A DNA stretch of 64,000 nt from Clostridium sp. DL-VIII (GCF_000230835.1 NZ_CM001240.1:5478279-5542278); one strand, 5' to 3'. Counted from the first letter of the stretch, positions 17,476-26,651 are shown. A program made the numbers and translations. The notes: a model not told the origin generated them from the sequence alone.

Positions 17476-18118
17476 AACGTATCTTCCTTTCTAACATTGA
17501 AAATCCATAAGACATTGGTATCAAAATAACCAAATAAGAAATAATCATCATTATAATAATAGGAACAGTCAAATCTGCACGTAAACTTATTATTGCAAAA
17601 GCTTGATAAACTATTTCAGGAAGTAAAATTATTTTCATCGTGGATACTTCTTTGGTTAAAAAAATAGCATTGTTGTTTAATGCAGCAATAGAAATTGAAA
17701 TTGATTGAGGTAAAATAAGATATCTCAACGTATCAAATTTTGATAACCCTATTGCCATTGCAAGCTCTTTTTGATTTTTTGAAATTGCTTTTGTACCAGA
17801 ATAAATAGCTTCACACATATATGCACCCCCTAAGAGAGAAAGCACTATTACAGATGAAGTAAAACTATCTATCTTCATAAATACTTTAGGTAATCCATAA
17901 AAAATGAAATAAGCCTGTATTAATGAAGGAGTATTTCTAAAAAATTCCACATAAATATAAATAATAGTTTTTAATACAGGTATTTTATAATATATAGCTA
18001 TACTGCATATAAACCCTATAATAAAAGCTATTATAATAGATAAAACTGCCACCTCTATTGTCACAAGTGAAGCTTTTGCAAATATACTAACTAAATTAAA
18101 AGTATTGTTTATCTCCAT
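17456..18118 (-). CDS. Polar amino-acid ABC transporter permease 1
   Basis: A 220-aa permease pairing with the downstream one. It has five hydrophobic segments, the family stretch VEFFRNTPSLIQAYFIFYGLP, and the EAA loop ELAMAIGLSKFDTLRYLILPQ. It is the first gene of the operon, with AAGGAGA before the ATG. A consensus promoter lies about 110 bp upstream (18230-18258). Confidence 0.85.
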   Translation of the reverse strand: MEINNTFNLVSIFAKASLVTIEVAVLSIIIAFIIGFICSIAIYYKIPVLKTIIYIYVEFFRNTPSLIQAYFIFYGLPKVFMKIDSFTSSVIVLSLLGGAYMCEAIYSGTKAISKNQKELAMAIGLSKFDTLRYLILPQSISISIAALNNNAIFLTKEVSTMKIILLPEIVYQAFAIISLRADLTVPIIIMMIISYLVILIPMSYGFSMLERKIRFAEFGN

Positions 18119-18229
18119 AGAATCTCCTTACCAAAATGTTTGTTTATATACTTTTAGGCACTCTAAATATATCTACTTCTTTAACAGTAGATTTTTTAAG
18201 ATATTTTACACATTTCCTATCTTTTTAAT

Positions 18230-18258
18230 ATGATATAGTATTTTATATACAATGTCAA
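18230..18258 (-). promoter_or_regulatory. Promoter of the amino-acid ABC operon
   Basis: TTGACA (18258-18253), 17-bp spacer, TATCAT (18235-18230). The roughly 110-nt leader downstream shows no recognisable T-box or riboswitch. Confidence 0.55.
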
Positions 18259-18376
18259 TGGGTTTAGTATATTTTAAAACTCACCTACCACATTTTATAT
18301 TCTAAATTTGTTCTTCAAGCATTACATTTCATATGAATCACGCATATTAATTCTCTATGATTCCAATTTCTTAGAT

Positions 18377-18415
18377 ATTTTTTTATGCATCTGCCTTTAT
18401 TAAGCTCATGTGAGA
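18377..18415. repeat. Partial copy of the GC-rich repeat at 12416
   Basis: TTTTTTTATGCATCTGCCTT and, after a short gap, CATGTGAGA match the interior of the 12416-12526 element. Flanks are unrelated, so this is a remnant. Confidence 0.35.
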
Positions 18416-18463
18416 TATACCCTAATGCTAAATTAATTCAATTCAATTATTTGATTAAAGAAT

Positions 18464-18488
18464 CAAAAAAACGAGGCCAAAGCCTCGT
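18464..18488 (-). terminator. Intrinsic terminator downstream of the SMR gene
   Basis: On the minus strand ACGAGGC-TTTG-GCCTCGT is followed by seven T. It lies about 150 nt beyond the SMR stop codon. An ACCGATG...CATCGGT stem (about 18547-18580) sits between. Confidence 0.8.
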
Positions 18489-18635
18489 ATGTTTTATTTG
18501 TCTTGTGTAGTTTGAGTTTTGTATTCTTCAAATAGATAATATATTCGACCGATGTATTTGTAACAATAACCGCATCGGTAATTACCTATTCAAATCAAAT
18601 TTTGTATGAATTTTTATTATAACTTTGATAGATTT

Positions 18636-18956
18636 TTAATGTGTAGTTGATAAATTAAGTCCTATAGTTCCTAATATAATTAATAAAATAGATATAACTT
18701 TAATCAAGGAAATATTTTCCTTAAACATTATTATTCCTATTACTGATATTACTGCTATTCCAATTCCTGACCAAATTGCATACGCAACACTTATTTCTAT
18801 ATTCTTAAGAGATAGCGATAATGATGCCAGACTAAAAACATAACAAATTAACATAATTATTGAATATTTTATATTGGTTAATCCATTTGAAAGTTTCATT
18901 AAAGTTGTAGCACATATTTCAAACATTATCGCACAGGCTAAAAATATATATGGCAT
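18636..18956 (-). CDS. Small multidrug resistance (SMR) family transporter
   Basis: A 106-aa protein with four membrane helices. The essential membrane glutamate lies in helix 1 (IMFEICATTLMKLS), and the YAIWSGIG motif of helix 3 is present. SMR proteins are dual-topology dimers that exchange protons for quaternary cations or guanidinium-type compounds. Length and motifs fit EmrE/QacC/SugE-type proteins; the exact subgroup is not resolved. GAGGTG precedes the ATG. It is monocistronic, and no guanidine riboswitch is evident upstream. Confidence 0.85.
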   Translation of the reverse strand: MPYIFLACAIMFEICATTLMKLSNGLTNIKYSIIMLICYVFSLASLSLSLKNIEISVAYAIWSGIGIAVISVIGIIMFKENISLIKVISILLIILGTIGLNLSTTH

Positions 18957-19241
18957 TTAATCACCTCATTCTAATTTGTTTATTAATACCTAAGAAAAAA
19001 TATAATGGATATATTATCATTTTAATTATATCAAATTTTACCAAAAATCAATATATAATCATATGGTAAGAAGATTAAAACGCAAACTAAAAGGACTAAA
19101 CTTTATTCAATACAAAGTTCAATCCTCACTAGTTTCTTAATCAAGTATTTCTAATAATTTGCCGGCGTCTCACTTAACAGATCATATTCTAAACACTAAT
19201 ATATAAATTAGCTAAAATGTAACTACAATAAGTACTATCTG

Positions 19242-20042
19242 TTAAACATGATGTCTTCCTCTTGGTACTATAAAAGGTGAATACGACACTGGATCTTGTA
19301 TTACTACACAATCTAATCCAAAAACTGTATCAATTAATTCTGGAGTTATAACATCTTTGGGCGTACCCTGCTTAATAAGTTTTCCCTTGCAAAGAGCAAA
19401 TATATAATCTGCATATCTGGCGGATAAATTTATGTCATGAAGTACCATCACAATGGTTGTCCCTCTTTTGCGATTTAAATCTGTTAATAAATCAAGAATC
19501 TCTACTTGATAAGCAATATCAAGATACGTGGTTGGCTCATCTAAAAGCAGTATATCTGTCTGCTGGGCAAGTGCCATGGCAATCCAAACTCTTTGACGCT
19601 GTCCTCCAGATAACTCATCTACACTACGATTAGCAAGCTCTGTTATTCCCATTATTTCAAGAGCTTCCTCTATAGCTTCAAAATCAGTTGTATCCATACT
19701 TCTTAAAAATGATTGATATGGAAACCTGCCTCTTGAAACTAAATCCCAAACCGTTATCCCCTCAGGAACTATTGGTGATTGAGGAAGCAGACCTAAAACC
19801 TTTGCTAATTCCTTAGAAGGCATTGAAGTTATTTTTTTACCATCAATTATAACTTCTCCTGAAACAGGCCTAATAAGCCTTGCAAGTGTTTTTAGTAAAG
19901 TTGATTTACCACATGCATTTGCTCCAATAATAACACTGATCTTATTGCTTGGAATAGCTATATCAATTCCATCAATTATAATCTTTTTGTCATATCCAGT
20001 TACTATATTTTTTGCCTCAAATAGTTGTTGTTTCTTACTCAT
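19242..20042 (-). CDS. Siderophore ABC transporter ATP-binding protein
   Basis: A 266-aa FepC/FhuC-type ATPase. Walker A is GANACGKST, the signature LSGGQRQR, Walker B ILLLDEPTTYLDIA and the switch His is in MVLHDINLSARYADY. It drives uptake through the two FecCD permeases encoded upstream. Its ATG overlaps the preceding stop by one base (TAATG), showing translational coupling. It is the last gene of the Fur-controlled operon. Confidence 0.9.
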   Translation of the reverse strand: MSKKQQLFEAKNIVTGYDKKIIIDGIDIAIPSNKISVIIGANACGKSTLLKTLARLIRPVSGEVIIDGKKITSMPSKELAKVLGLLPQSPIVPEGITVWDLVSRGRFPYQSFLRSMDTTDFEAIEEALEIMGITELANRSVDELSGGQRQRVWIAMALAQQTDILLLDEPTTYLDIAYQVEILDLLTDLNRKRGTTIVMVLHDINLSARYADYIFALCKGKLIKQGTPKDVITPELIDTVFGLDCVVIQDPVSYSPFIVPRGRHHV

Positions 20043-21073
20043 TATGCCTGTCCCCTCCTATTTATAAATATTAGTAGCAATAGCATATATGGCGCCCCTA
20101 AAATTCCCGTAACTACACCTACAGGAAATCTTGTACTAAATATGAATTGACCAATCATGTCTGCTCCAAGTACTAATAATGCACCAACTAAACCTGATGC
20201 TAAAACATTTGGTGCTCCCAGCCCAACAAGTCTTGCTGAAATTGGACCAGATAAAAATGCAACGAAAGCTATAGGGCCTGTAACAGCAGTTGAAAAAGCA
20301 ATTAAACATACTGAACTTAAAATCAGTATAATTCGTACTAAATTTATCTTAACACCAAGTGTAGTAGCAAACTCATCTCCTAATTCTAATATTTGAAGCT
20401 GCTTTGTTAAACATAAAATTATGACTCCAAATATAACTACAATTATAAATAAAATTGGTACAGCGTCCATACTCATTCCATTTAAACTGCCGCTTAACCA
20501 CCTAAGTGCATTCGACACATCATATTGCGAAGCTTTAACTAATAAAAATGATATAAGCGCATTTATCATTGCCTGTATCCCAATTCCTATAAGTATTAAT
20601 CTACTGCCTGAAAATCCTGCCCCTTTAGATAAGACATATACAAGTGTTGATACTACAACACCAGAAATTACTGCTGCTATAGAAACACTGCTTCCACTCA
20701 TATGAAGAACTAATATACAAAATACTGCTGCAATACTAGAACCTGAACTTATACCGATAATATCAGGACTAGCTAATGGATTCCTTAGCATAGTTTGAAA
20801 GGTATTTCCCGCTATTCCAAAAGCTAAACCAGCTAAAAGTCCACAAAGCATTCTTGGCAAGCGCAGGGTTGCTATATTAAAGGTCGCTCCTTGTATTTGT
20901 TCTCCTCCAAGCACTCTCACAACTGTATTTAATGAGTAATTAGTTTTACCATATAGAAGCGCAATTAAGCAAAGACTTACAGTTAAAACAAGTAGACTTA
21001 TATTAACACTAATCATGCGTTTTTTCCTTTTAGTATGCCCTTCTCTTATCATAGGATGAGTAGTTTGTATCAT
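20042..21073 (-). CDS. FecCD-family siderophore permease 2
   Basis: A 343-aa permease of the BtuCD/FecCD family with about nine to ten membrane helices. Family landmarks are LRLPRMLCGLLAGLAFGIAGNTFQTMLRNPLASPDIIGISSGSS and GPIAFVAFLSGPISARLVG, the loop contacting the ATPase. It pairs as a heterodimer with the 21070-22068 product. The start overlaps the previous stop as ATGA. The ribosome site is AAGGTGAG. Confidence 0.9.
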   Translation of the reverse strand: MIQTTHPMIREGHTKRKKRMISVNISLLVLTVSLCLIALLYGKTNYSLNTVVRVLGGEQIQGATFNIATLRLPRMLCGLLAGLAFGIAGNTFQTMLRNPLASPDIIGISSGSSIAAVFCILVLHMSGSSVSIAAVISGVVVSTLVYVLSKGAGFSGSRLILIGIGIQAMINALISFLLVKASQYDVSNALRWLSGSLNGMSMDAVPILFIIVVIFGVIILCLTKQLQILELGDEFATTLGVKINLVRIILILSSVCLIAFSTAVTGPIAFVAFLSGPISARLVGLGAPNVLASGLVGALLVLGADMIGQFIFSTRFPVGVVTGILGAPYMLLLLIFINRRGQA

Positions 21074-22068
21074 ATAGATCTCACCTTCGCTTTCCTTGCA
21101 ATGATAATGAGAATTGGTGCTCCTAAAAATGCAGTAATAATTCCCACCTGAAGTTCACCAGGACTTCCAATTACTCTTCCAAAAACATCTGAAATTGTTA
21201 AAAGCATTGCTCCTCCGATAGCTGACATAGGAACTAATCCCCTTAGATTTGAACCAAAAATAAGACGTATGCTGTGCGGTATCATTAATCCTACAAATCC
21301 AATAGGTCCTGCAATTGCAGTAATTGCACCACATAATATAACCCCTGCAATTGCACATATAATTCTAATAATCCCTATATTTACACCTAAACCAGTTGCA
21401 ACCTCATCACCTAAAGCTAAAACATCAAGTGCTGGCGTTGCTGCTATACTTATTATCAATCCAACTATTAAAAATGGCAGAATTAAATTAATGCTCTCCC
21501 AAGTCGCACCACTCACACTTCCAACCTGCCAAAATCTAAACTTATCCATTACTTCACTTCTAGGAAGTATAATTGCACTTACTAAAGAGGTTAGAACTGC
21601 ACTGGTAGCTGAGCCTGCTAAAGCAAGCTTTATTGGTGTCATACCGCCACTTCCAATAGATGCTATACCGTAAACAAATATTGAGGTTACCCCTGCTCCA
21701 GCCAGTGCAGCCCAAATATATTGATTAGCTGAATTTATATTGAAAAATGCTATCCCAATTACAACAAATAAAGATGCACCTGTATTAACGCCTAAGATAC
21801 TTGGATCTGCTATTGGATTTCTAGTGATTGACTGCATAAGAGCTCCTGATATTCCGAGAGAAGCTCCTGCCATAATACTAAAAATAGTTCTTGGAATACG
21901 TTCACGAACTACTAATGAAGCAAAAGACATATCGTCACTATTTAATAAAGCATTAATTGCTTGACCAAACTCTATATTTTTTGACCCCCATGCTAGTGAT
22001 ACTATTATACATATACCTAGAAAAATAATACTTACTAAGTATATTCCTATTGTTTTTGTAATTCTCAT
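21070..22068 (-). CDS. FecCD-family siderophore permease 1
   Basis: A 332-aa permease of the same family as its neighbour. It shows RERIPRTIFSIMAGASLGISGALMQSITRNPIADPSILGVNTGAS and the coupling segment GPIGFVGLMIPHSIRLI. The ATG overlaps the binding-protein stop by four bases (ATGA), so the four-gene operon is tightly coupled. Confidence 0.9.
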   Translation of the reverse strand: MRITKTIGIYLVSIIFLGICIIVSLAWGSKNIEFGQAINALLNSDDMSFASLVVRERIPRTIFSIMAGASLGISGALMQSITRNPIADPSILGVNTGASLFVVIGIAFFNINSANQYIWAALAGAGVTSIFVYGIASIGSGGMTPIKLALAGSATSAVLTSLVSAIILPRSEVMDKFRFWQVGSVSGATWESINLILPFLIVGLIISIAATPALDVLALGDEVATGLGVNIGIIRIICAIAGVILCGAITAIAGPIGFVGLMIPHSIRLIFGSNLRGLVPMSAIGGAMLLTISDVFGRVIGSPGELQVGIITAFLGAPILIIIARKAKVRSI

Positions 22069-23093
22069 TGTACTTTATCTGCTGCCTCTCCAATTATCTT
22101 TAGATATTCATCAATTGTTTTCGGAATTGATAGTGCACTAGGGGTACAAGATGCTGCAAGTGTTGATCCATCTTCTATAAGTGCAACCGAACCTCTTTTT
22201 ATTGCTGGAACTGTTCCAAGTAATGGATCTGATTGTAATTGCTTTAATAATGTATCATTTCCATAAGTCACAATAACATCTATATCTGATAACTTATCAA
22301 TATTTTCTGAACTAATTTCAAGAGCAAAGCTATCTGAAGTCTGCGCTAATTTTTGAACACTATCAGGAAATTCTAATCCTAAATCTGTCAGATATGCTGC
22401 ACGAGGATCTGTTGGGAGATATATGTAGAACTTACCTAAATCAGCAGGGTTAAAGTAACAAAATGCAGCTTTTTTACCTTTAAGATTAGGGTACTCACTA
22501 GTTTTTTCCGCTATTAGATCTTCTAAATTTGAAACTAATTTATCTCCTTCATCCTTTTTGCCAATTGCAGTTGCATTAGTTGTTATTTGATCACGCCAAT
22601 ATGTTTGCCATGGAAGTTTAGGATATGCTACAACAGGAGCAATTTTACTTAACATATCGTATTCCTCTTGTGTAATTCCTGAATATGCAGCTAATATAAC
22701 ATCTGGGTTAGCATTGCTAATAGCTTCATAATCCAAACCGTCTATATCATCAAAAGTAACAGGCTTTTCTACACCTAATTCCTTGTACTTTTCTGCTGTC
22801 CATGGTAATAAACCATTTTCGTCTGCTTTTCCATAGTTAGCCTTAGATACGCCAACTGGTACAACTCCTAATGCTAAAGGAACATCTTGATTTCCCCAAG
22901 AAATTGTAACAACCTTTTCTGGCTGCTTTTCAATTACAGTTTCTCCAAAAGCATGTTTAATTGTTAATGGATAAGTTACAGAAACACTTTGCCCCACATT
23001 AGATTTATCTTGATTTTGTCCTGCCTGACTTGAGCATCCTGTTATTAATAAAGTACAAGCAAGAATGATTGTCGTTATTCCTTTTAATTTCAT
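22065..23093 (-). CDS. Iron-siderophore ABC transporter substrate-binding lipoprotein
   Basis: A 342-aa lipoprotein of the FhuD/FepB type (periplasmic-binding family 2). The signal MKLKGITTIILACTLLITGC ends in a lipobox with LITGC. The mature chain has two lobes joined by a long helix; motifs include ITIKHAFGETVIEKQPEKVVTI-type opening, GVSKANYG and DPDVILA-like NPDVILAAYSG. It captures ferric siderophore outside the cell. I start at the ATG at 23093, 6 nt after AGGAGG, rather than an in-frame GTG two codons upstream. It is the first gene of the operon. Confidence 0.88.
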   Translation of the reverse strand: MKLKGITTIILACTLLITGCSSQAGQNQDKSNVGQSVSVTYPLTIKHAFGETVIEKQPEKVVTISWGNQDVPLALGVVPVGVSKANYGKADENGLLPWTAEKYKELGVEKPVTFDDIDGLDYEAISNANPDVILAAYSGITQEEYDMLSKIAPVVAYPKLPWQTYWRDQITTNATAIGKKDEGDKLVSNLEDLIAEKTSEYPNLKGKKAAFCYFNPADLGKFYIYLPTDPRAAYLTDLGLEFPDSVQKLAQTSDSFALEISSENIDKLSDIDVIVTYGNDTLLKQLQSDPLLGTVPAIKRGSVALIEDGSTLAASCTPSALSIPKTIDEYLKIIGEAADKVQ

Positions 23094-23159
23094 GATCACC
23101 CTCCTAATTGTTATGTTGATTGTATTGAGTTTAATTTATATTTGAATCTTCAAGCACTA

Positions 23160-23184
23160 AATGATAATGAAAATAATTATCATT
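23160..23184. promoter_or_regulatory. Fur box
   Basis: AATGATAAT and ATTATCATT form a perfect inverted repeat with a 7-bp spacer. The core GATAATGAAAATAATTATC matches the 19-bp Fur consensus at 17 positions. It lies just downstream of the predicted start site of the siderophore operon, where bound Fur would block transcription. Confidence 0.85.
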
Positions 23185-23198
23185 TACATTTCAGTATT

Positions 23199-23227
23199 AT
23201 TTTATAGTGGTCCGTGAAATTTGTCAA
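23199..23227 (-). promoter_or_regulatory. Promoter of the siderophore uptake operon
   Basis: TTGACA (23227-23222), 17-bp spacer, TAAAAT (23204-23199), about 110 bp upstream of the binding-protein ATG and immediately upstream of the Fur box. Confidence 0.75.
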
Positions 23228-23300
23228 CCTTGCATTTTTTAACCTCTGAGATTTCAAAAAAGTGTCCTCCTAAGACACAACTTATTTATTCAAAACAAAA

Positions 23301-23336
23301 ATACTACTTTCTATAAATATAAAGTAGCATTTTTTA
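23301..23336. terminator. Bidirectional terminator
   Basis: TACTACTTT pairs with AAAGTAGCA around an AT loop, with A run before and T run after. On the minus strand it ends the CoA-transferase transcript. Confidence 0.65.
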
Positions 23337-23419
23337 ACTATTAACACTTATTTATAAAGATTTAAAAACCTTTCATTTTACATATATATTGCAATTAAAA
23401 ATTTACAATACATATAATA

Positions 23420-24073
23420 TTATATTTCCATTTCATTAATATCATCAGCTATTATTAAGTCAGCATCAGTGATGCTTACTACTTCTTCAACCGTTACTCC
23501 TGGTGCCACTTCCATTAATATTAATCCTTTATCTGTGACTTTCATAACCGCTTTATCTGTAATTATAAGATTAACACATTGTTTAGCCGATAGAGGTAAT
23601 GTACATTTCTTTAACACTTTTGGATTACCTTTTTTATCAGTATGACTTAAGGCAGCTATTACATATTTTGCTCCTACTAAAAGATCCATTGCACCACCCA
23701 TGCCTGGTGCAAAAACTTTCGGTATATTCCAATTGGCGATATTTCCTTCTTGATCAACCTCTAAAGCACCTAATGCAGTTATATCAACATGTCCACCCCT
23801 TATTATTGCAAAAGATAGATCCATTTCAAATGTTGATGCTCCTGGCAATAAAGTAATTGGGGCTCCGCCAGAATTAGCTAAGTCCGGATCAGCTTCAACG
23901 ATACCTGGAGTTGCTCCAAATTTCAATGCACCATTTTCACATTGAAGTATTATTTCCATTCCTTCTGGTAAATAGTTTGCAGCCATATTAGGTATTCCAA
24001 ATCCTAAATTGGCAACCATTCCCTCTTTAAACTCTTTTGCGATTCTTCTTGCAATTATTTCTTTACTATTCAT
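23420..24073 (-). CDS. 3-oxoacid/acetoacetate-type CoA-transferase subunit B
   Basis: A 217-aa beta subunit of a family I CoA-transferase. The catalytic glutamate, which carries CoA as a thioester during the reaction, sits in the conserved QCENGALKFG motif near residue 46. The downstream GGHVDITALGALEVDQEGNIANW and PGMGGAMDL stretches are typical of CtfB/AtoA/ScoB. With its partner it moves CoA between a short-chain acyl-CoA and acetate, butyrate or acetoacetate. The exact acyl donor is not resolved, and no acetoacetate decarboxylase or aldehyde dehydrogenase is nearby. It starts 12 bp after the subunit A stop. Confidence 0.85.
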   Translation of the reverse strand: MNSKEIIARRIAKEFKEGMVANLGFGIPNMAANYLPEGMEIILQCENGALKFGATPGIVEADPDLANSGGAPITLLPGASTFEMDLSFAIIRGGHVDITALGALEVDQEGNIANWNIPKVFAPGMGGAMDLLVGAKYVIAALSHTDKKGNPKVLKKCTLPLSAKQCVNLIITDKAVMKVTDKGLILMEVAPGVTVEEVVSITDADLIIADDINEMEI

Positions 24074-24085
24074 AATTTCTCCCCC

Positions 24086-24802
24086 CTATTTTATTTGGTT
24101 AGTTCTTGTCCATAATTCTTCAAAATAATTTTTTCTCTCTTCAAAAGAATCGCCTTGGACTATCATATCTACTAATATTCCTGGTGTTCCAACGCTATCA
24201 GGTGGAATTTCACCAACTTCAACAATTTCATCTACTTCAGCTATAACCAAATCAGCTGCAAGTGCCATATTTGTATTTGTTCCTTTAGTTGTTCCTCTAT
24301 ATATTATATTACCAAGTTTATCAGCTTTATATCCCTTGATTAATGCAACATCTGCCTTTATTGCTGGAAATACCAAGTATTCCTTTCCATTTACAGTAAG
24401 TTTATCTCTTCCATTTTCAATTTCAGTTCCAAGTCCAGTTGGAGTTATAACTGCACCAAGTCCAGCTCCCCCAGCTCTTATACATTCTACTATAGTCCCC
24501 ATAGGTATAAATTCCACTTCTAATGTACCTGCAGTATATTGCTCTTGTATTTCTGGACAAGTTCCAATATGTGAGCCTATAAATTTTTTTATTTGCTTAT
24601 TGGCTACTAGCTTCCCAATATCGTGAGTCTCTCCTGGATGAGCTGATACAGCTTGGATAAGCGTAAGATCCTTAACATTTTTTTCTGCTAATGCATTTAT
24701 AACTTTTAATGGAGCACCTATTCCTAAAAAACCTGCCGTCATAATTTTCATTCCATCTTTAATACTTTCTACTGCTTCTTGTATTGTTTTAATCTTTGTC
24801 AT
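24086..24802 (-). CDS. 3-oxoacid/acetoacetate-type CoA-transferase subunit A
   Basis: A 238-aa alpha subunit partner of the gene downstream. Family motifs are KDGMKIMTAGFLGIGAP (CoA-binding), GSHIGTCPEIQEQY and RAGGAGLGAVITPTGLGTEIENG. Compared with solventogenic CtfA the SAHPGETHDIGKL region is divergent, so this is a paralogous type. The ATG at 24802 follows GGAGGTG by about 9 nt; longer frames lack ribosome sites. The pair forms a two-gene operon ending at the hairpin near 23301. Confidence 0.82.
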   Translation of the reverse strand: MTKIKTIQEAVESIKDGMKIMTAGFLGIGAPLKVINALAEKNVKDLTLIQAVSAHPGETHDIGKLVANKQIKKFIGSHIGTCPEIQEQYTAGTLEVEFIPMGTIVECIRAGGAGLGAVITPTGLGTEIENGRDKLTVNGKEYLVFPAIKADVALIKGYKADKLGNIIYRGTTKGTNTNMALAADLVIAEVDEIVEVGEIPPDSVGTPGILVDMIVQGDSFEERKNYFEELWTRTNQIK

Positions 24803-25015
24803 TTCTCTATACACCTCCAAATTTTTATATTCTAACATAAACTATTTGCTATGAAATCAATAGTCTATATTAAAAATTCAATTTTTAAATTATTATTATT
24901 ATTATTTAATAATTCCTATTATAATCCATTAAGGCTTAAAAATGTATTTTTTTTCAAAAATTTTTTTAAATTTTTTTAAAAATATTTATACGCATATAAA
25001 ATTTTTCTAAATTTA

Positions 25016-25057
25016 AAAACCTGCTAATAAAAGTCATTACTTTTAGAGCAGGTTTTT
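25016..25057. terminator. Bidirectional terminator-like hairpin in a divergent spacer
   Basis: AAAAACCTGCT...AAAAGT pairs with ACTTTT...AGCAGGTTTTT. It lies between two divergent genes rather than behind one, so it may insulate them. The rest of this 430-bp spacer is very AT-rich, with homopolymer A/T tracts. Confidence 0.6.
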
Positions 25058-25165
25058 AAATCTTTTGTTCCGAAATTTACAATCTTTAAAAATTATATTT
25101 TGCTATTATAGCAGAAAGAAGCTTCTCACAAACATATATCTAAAAGTAATTTTTATTGGATTTAG

Positions 25166-25205
25166 GGCAAGGGTGCTCTGCTAAGCAGAATACCCTTGCC
25201 TTTTA
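25166..25205 (+). terminator. Leader hairpin before the APC permease (possible attenuator)
   Basis: GGCAAGGGT and ACCCTTGCC form a perfect stem with an inner CTG/CAG helix, followed by TTTTATAATTT. It ends 30 nt before the permease start codon, where a simple gene-end terminator has no obvious upstream gene. Confidence 0.6.
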
Positions 25206-25234
25206 TAATTTGGAATATAATGGAGGCGTTTATT

Positions 25235-26563
25235 ATGGAACATGGAAAATTAAAACGAACTTTAAAAACAAGCGATCTGGTAATTTTTGGTTTGGTATTT
25301 ATGATACCTCTAGCTCCTGCAGGCATGTATGGTGTATATTTAGGACCATCTGGTGGAATGGTTGCATTATGTTATTTGATAGGAATGGTGGCTATGTTCT
25401 TTACTGGAATGAGTTACAGGGTAATGGCACAGAAGTTTCCAACAGCAGGTTCTGTATATGTATATGTTCAAAAAGGTGTATCACCTGCATTAGGTTTTCT
25501 AACTGGCTGGGCCATATTATTAGATTATTTCTTAATGCCAGCAACTGTTGTTATTATTGGGAGTATTTATGGCAATGCACTTATCCCTTCTGTTCCAGCT
25601 TGGACTTGGATACTAATATTTATCGTCTTTAGTACAGTAATTAATGTTTTAGGTGTAGATTTGATGTCTAAATGCAGTTGGATACTATTTACATTACAAA
25701 TTGTTGTGATTATAGCCTTTATAGGCTGTACTATAAGACTTTTACTTAATGGAACAATTCATTTTAGCATGATTTCATTCTATAATCCTGAGCAGTTTGA
25801 CTTGTCTAGCATCCTAAAAGCAACAGGTATCGTTATTCTTAGCTATTTAGGATATGATGCTATTAGTACCTTGGCAGAAGAAACCATTAATCCAGAAAAA
25901 TCTGTAGGAAAAGCAATTATACTTTCGATTTTGATTATTGGACTAATATTTATTGCAACTACTTTTTTTGCAGGAATGGCTTATCCAAATTATCAAGACT
26001 TAAATCCTGATACTGCTTTCACAGATGTTGTTACCTTTGTAGGTGGAACATGGCTTAATATATTAACAACAATTACATTGATAGTTTCCTTTGGAATAGC
26101 AACAACTCAAGCTTCACAAGTTGCAGTTGCAAGAGTACTTTTTGCAATGGGACGAGATGGAGTACTGCCAAAGCAACTTGCATATGTCAGTAAAAAAACA
26201 CAAAGTCCCGTAGTTGCTACTGTATTAGTAGGAATTATTATAACACCTATTTCACTGTTTTGTTCCCTTGACTTCATTACTTCAATCGTAAGCTTTGGTG
26301 CTTTACTAGGCTTTATCTTATTAAATATTGCAGTAATCAGTAGATTTTTACTAAAAAATGATGAACCAATCAGCTTACAAAAGAAAATAATAAATTATGG
26401 AATATGTCCTGCTATTGGCTTAGCAGTAACTATGTGGATTTTTATTAATCTGGATGCAAATGCACATTTAATCGGAGCAATTTGGCTGTTAGCTGGCTGC
26501 TTATATTTAGCAGGTGTCACAAAATTCTTTAGAAATCCTGTCCCACAGTTAGAGTTAAGTTAA
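25235..26563 (+). CDS. APC family amino acid/polyamine permease
   Basis: A 442-aa inner-membrane permease with twelve predicted helices, of the amino acid-polyamine-organocation superfamily. It has the helix-1 unwound motif region (FGLVFMIPLAPAGMYGVYLGPSGGMVAL), the GYDAISTLAEETINPEKSVGKAI loop, and FAMGRDGVLPKQLAYVSKKTQSPVVA between helices 8 and 9. The pattern is closest to putrescine/PuuP-like importers; the substrate is a guess. GGAGG at 25222-25226 selects this ATG over longer frames. A terminator-like hairpin in the leader suggests attenuation. Confidence 0.82.
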   Translation: MEHGKLKRTLKTSDLVIFGLVFMIPLAPAGMYGVYLGPSGGMVALCYLIGMVAMFFTGMSYRVMAQKFPTAGSVYVYVQKGVSPALGFLTGWAILLDYFLMPATVVIIGSIYGNALIPSVPAWTWILIFIVFSTVINVLGVDLMSKCSWILFTLQIVVIIAFIGCTIRLLLNGTIHFSMISFYNPEQFDLSSILKATGIVILSYLGYDAISTLAEETINPEKSVGKAIILSILIIGLIFIATTFFAGMAYPNYQDLNPDTAFTDVVTFVGGTWLNILTTITLIVSFGIATTQASQVAVARVLFAMGRDGVLPKQLAYVSKKTQSPVVATVLVGIIITPISLFCSLDFITSIVSFGALLGFILLNIAVISRFLLKNDEPISLQKKIINYGICPAIGLAVTMWIFINLDANAHLIGAIWLLAGCLYLAGVTKFFRNPVPQLELS

Positions 26564-26596
26564 GAACATTCAAAAAGCAAAGCAGCTTACTTATAA

Positions 26597-26645
26597 AAAA
26601 GGAATACTCAAAGCACCTGTTGCTCTGAATATTCCTTTTACTTTT
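26597..26645. terminator. Bidirectional terminator
   Basis: AAAAGGAATACTCAAAGCA and TGCTCTGAATATTCCTTTT pair across a 4-nt loop. T-rich on both sides; shared by the convergent permease and AraC genes. Confidence 0.8.
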
Positions 26646-26651
26646 TATTCA

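Noticed and set aside
18119..18229. T-box or other riboswitch in the amino-acid ABC leader
   Set aside because: No T-box sequence, specifier stem or terminator/antiterminator pair can be seen.
20157..21964. Several + strand frames of 74-134 codons opposite the FecCD permeases
   Set aside because: Antisense shadows of well-supported membrane protein genes with no initiation signals.
25156..25632. 158-codon + strand frame overlapping the APC permease
   Set aside because: An out-of-frame shadow of the permease with Cys/Trp-rich, non-protein-like composition.
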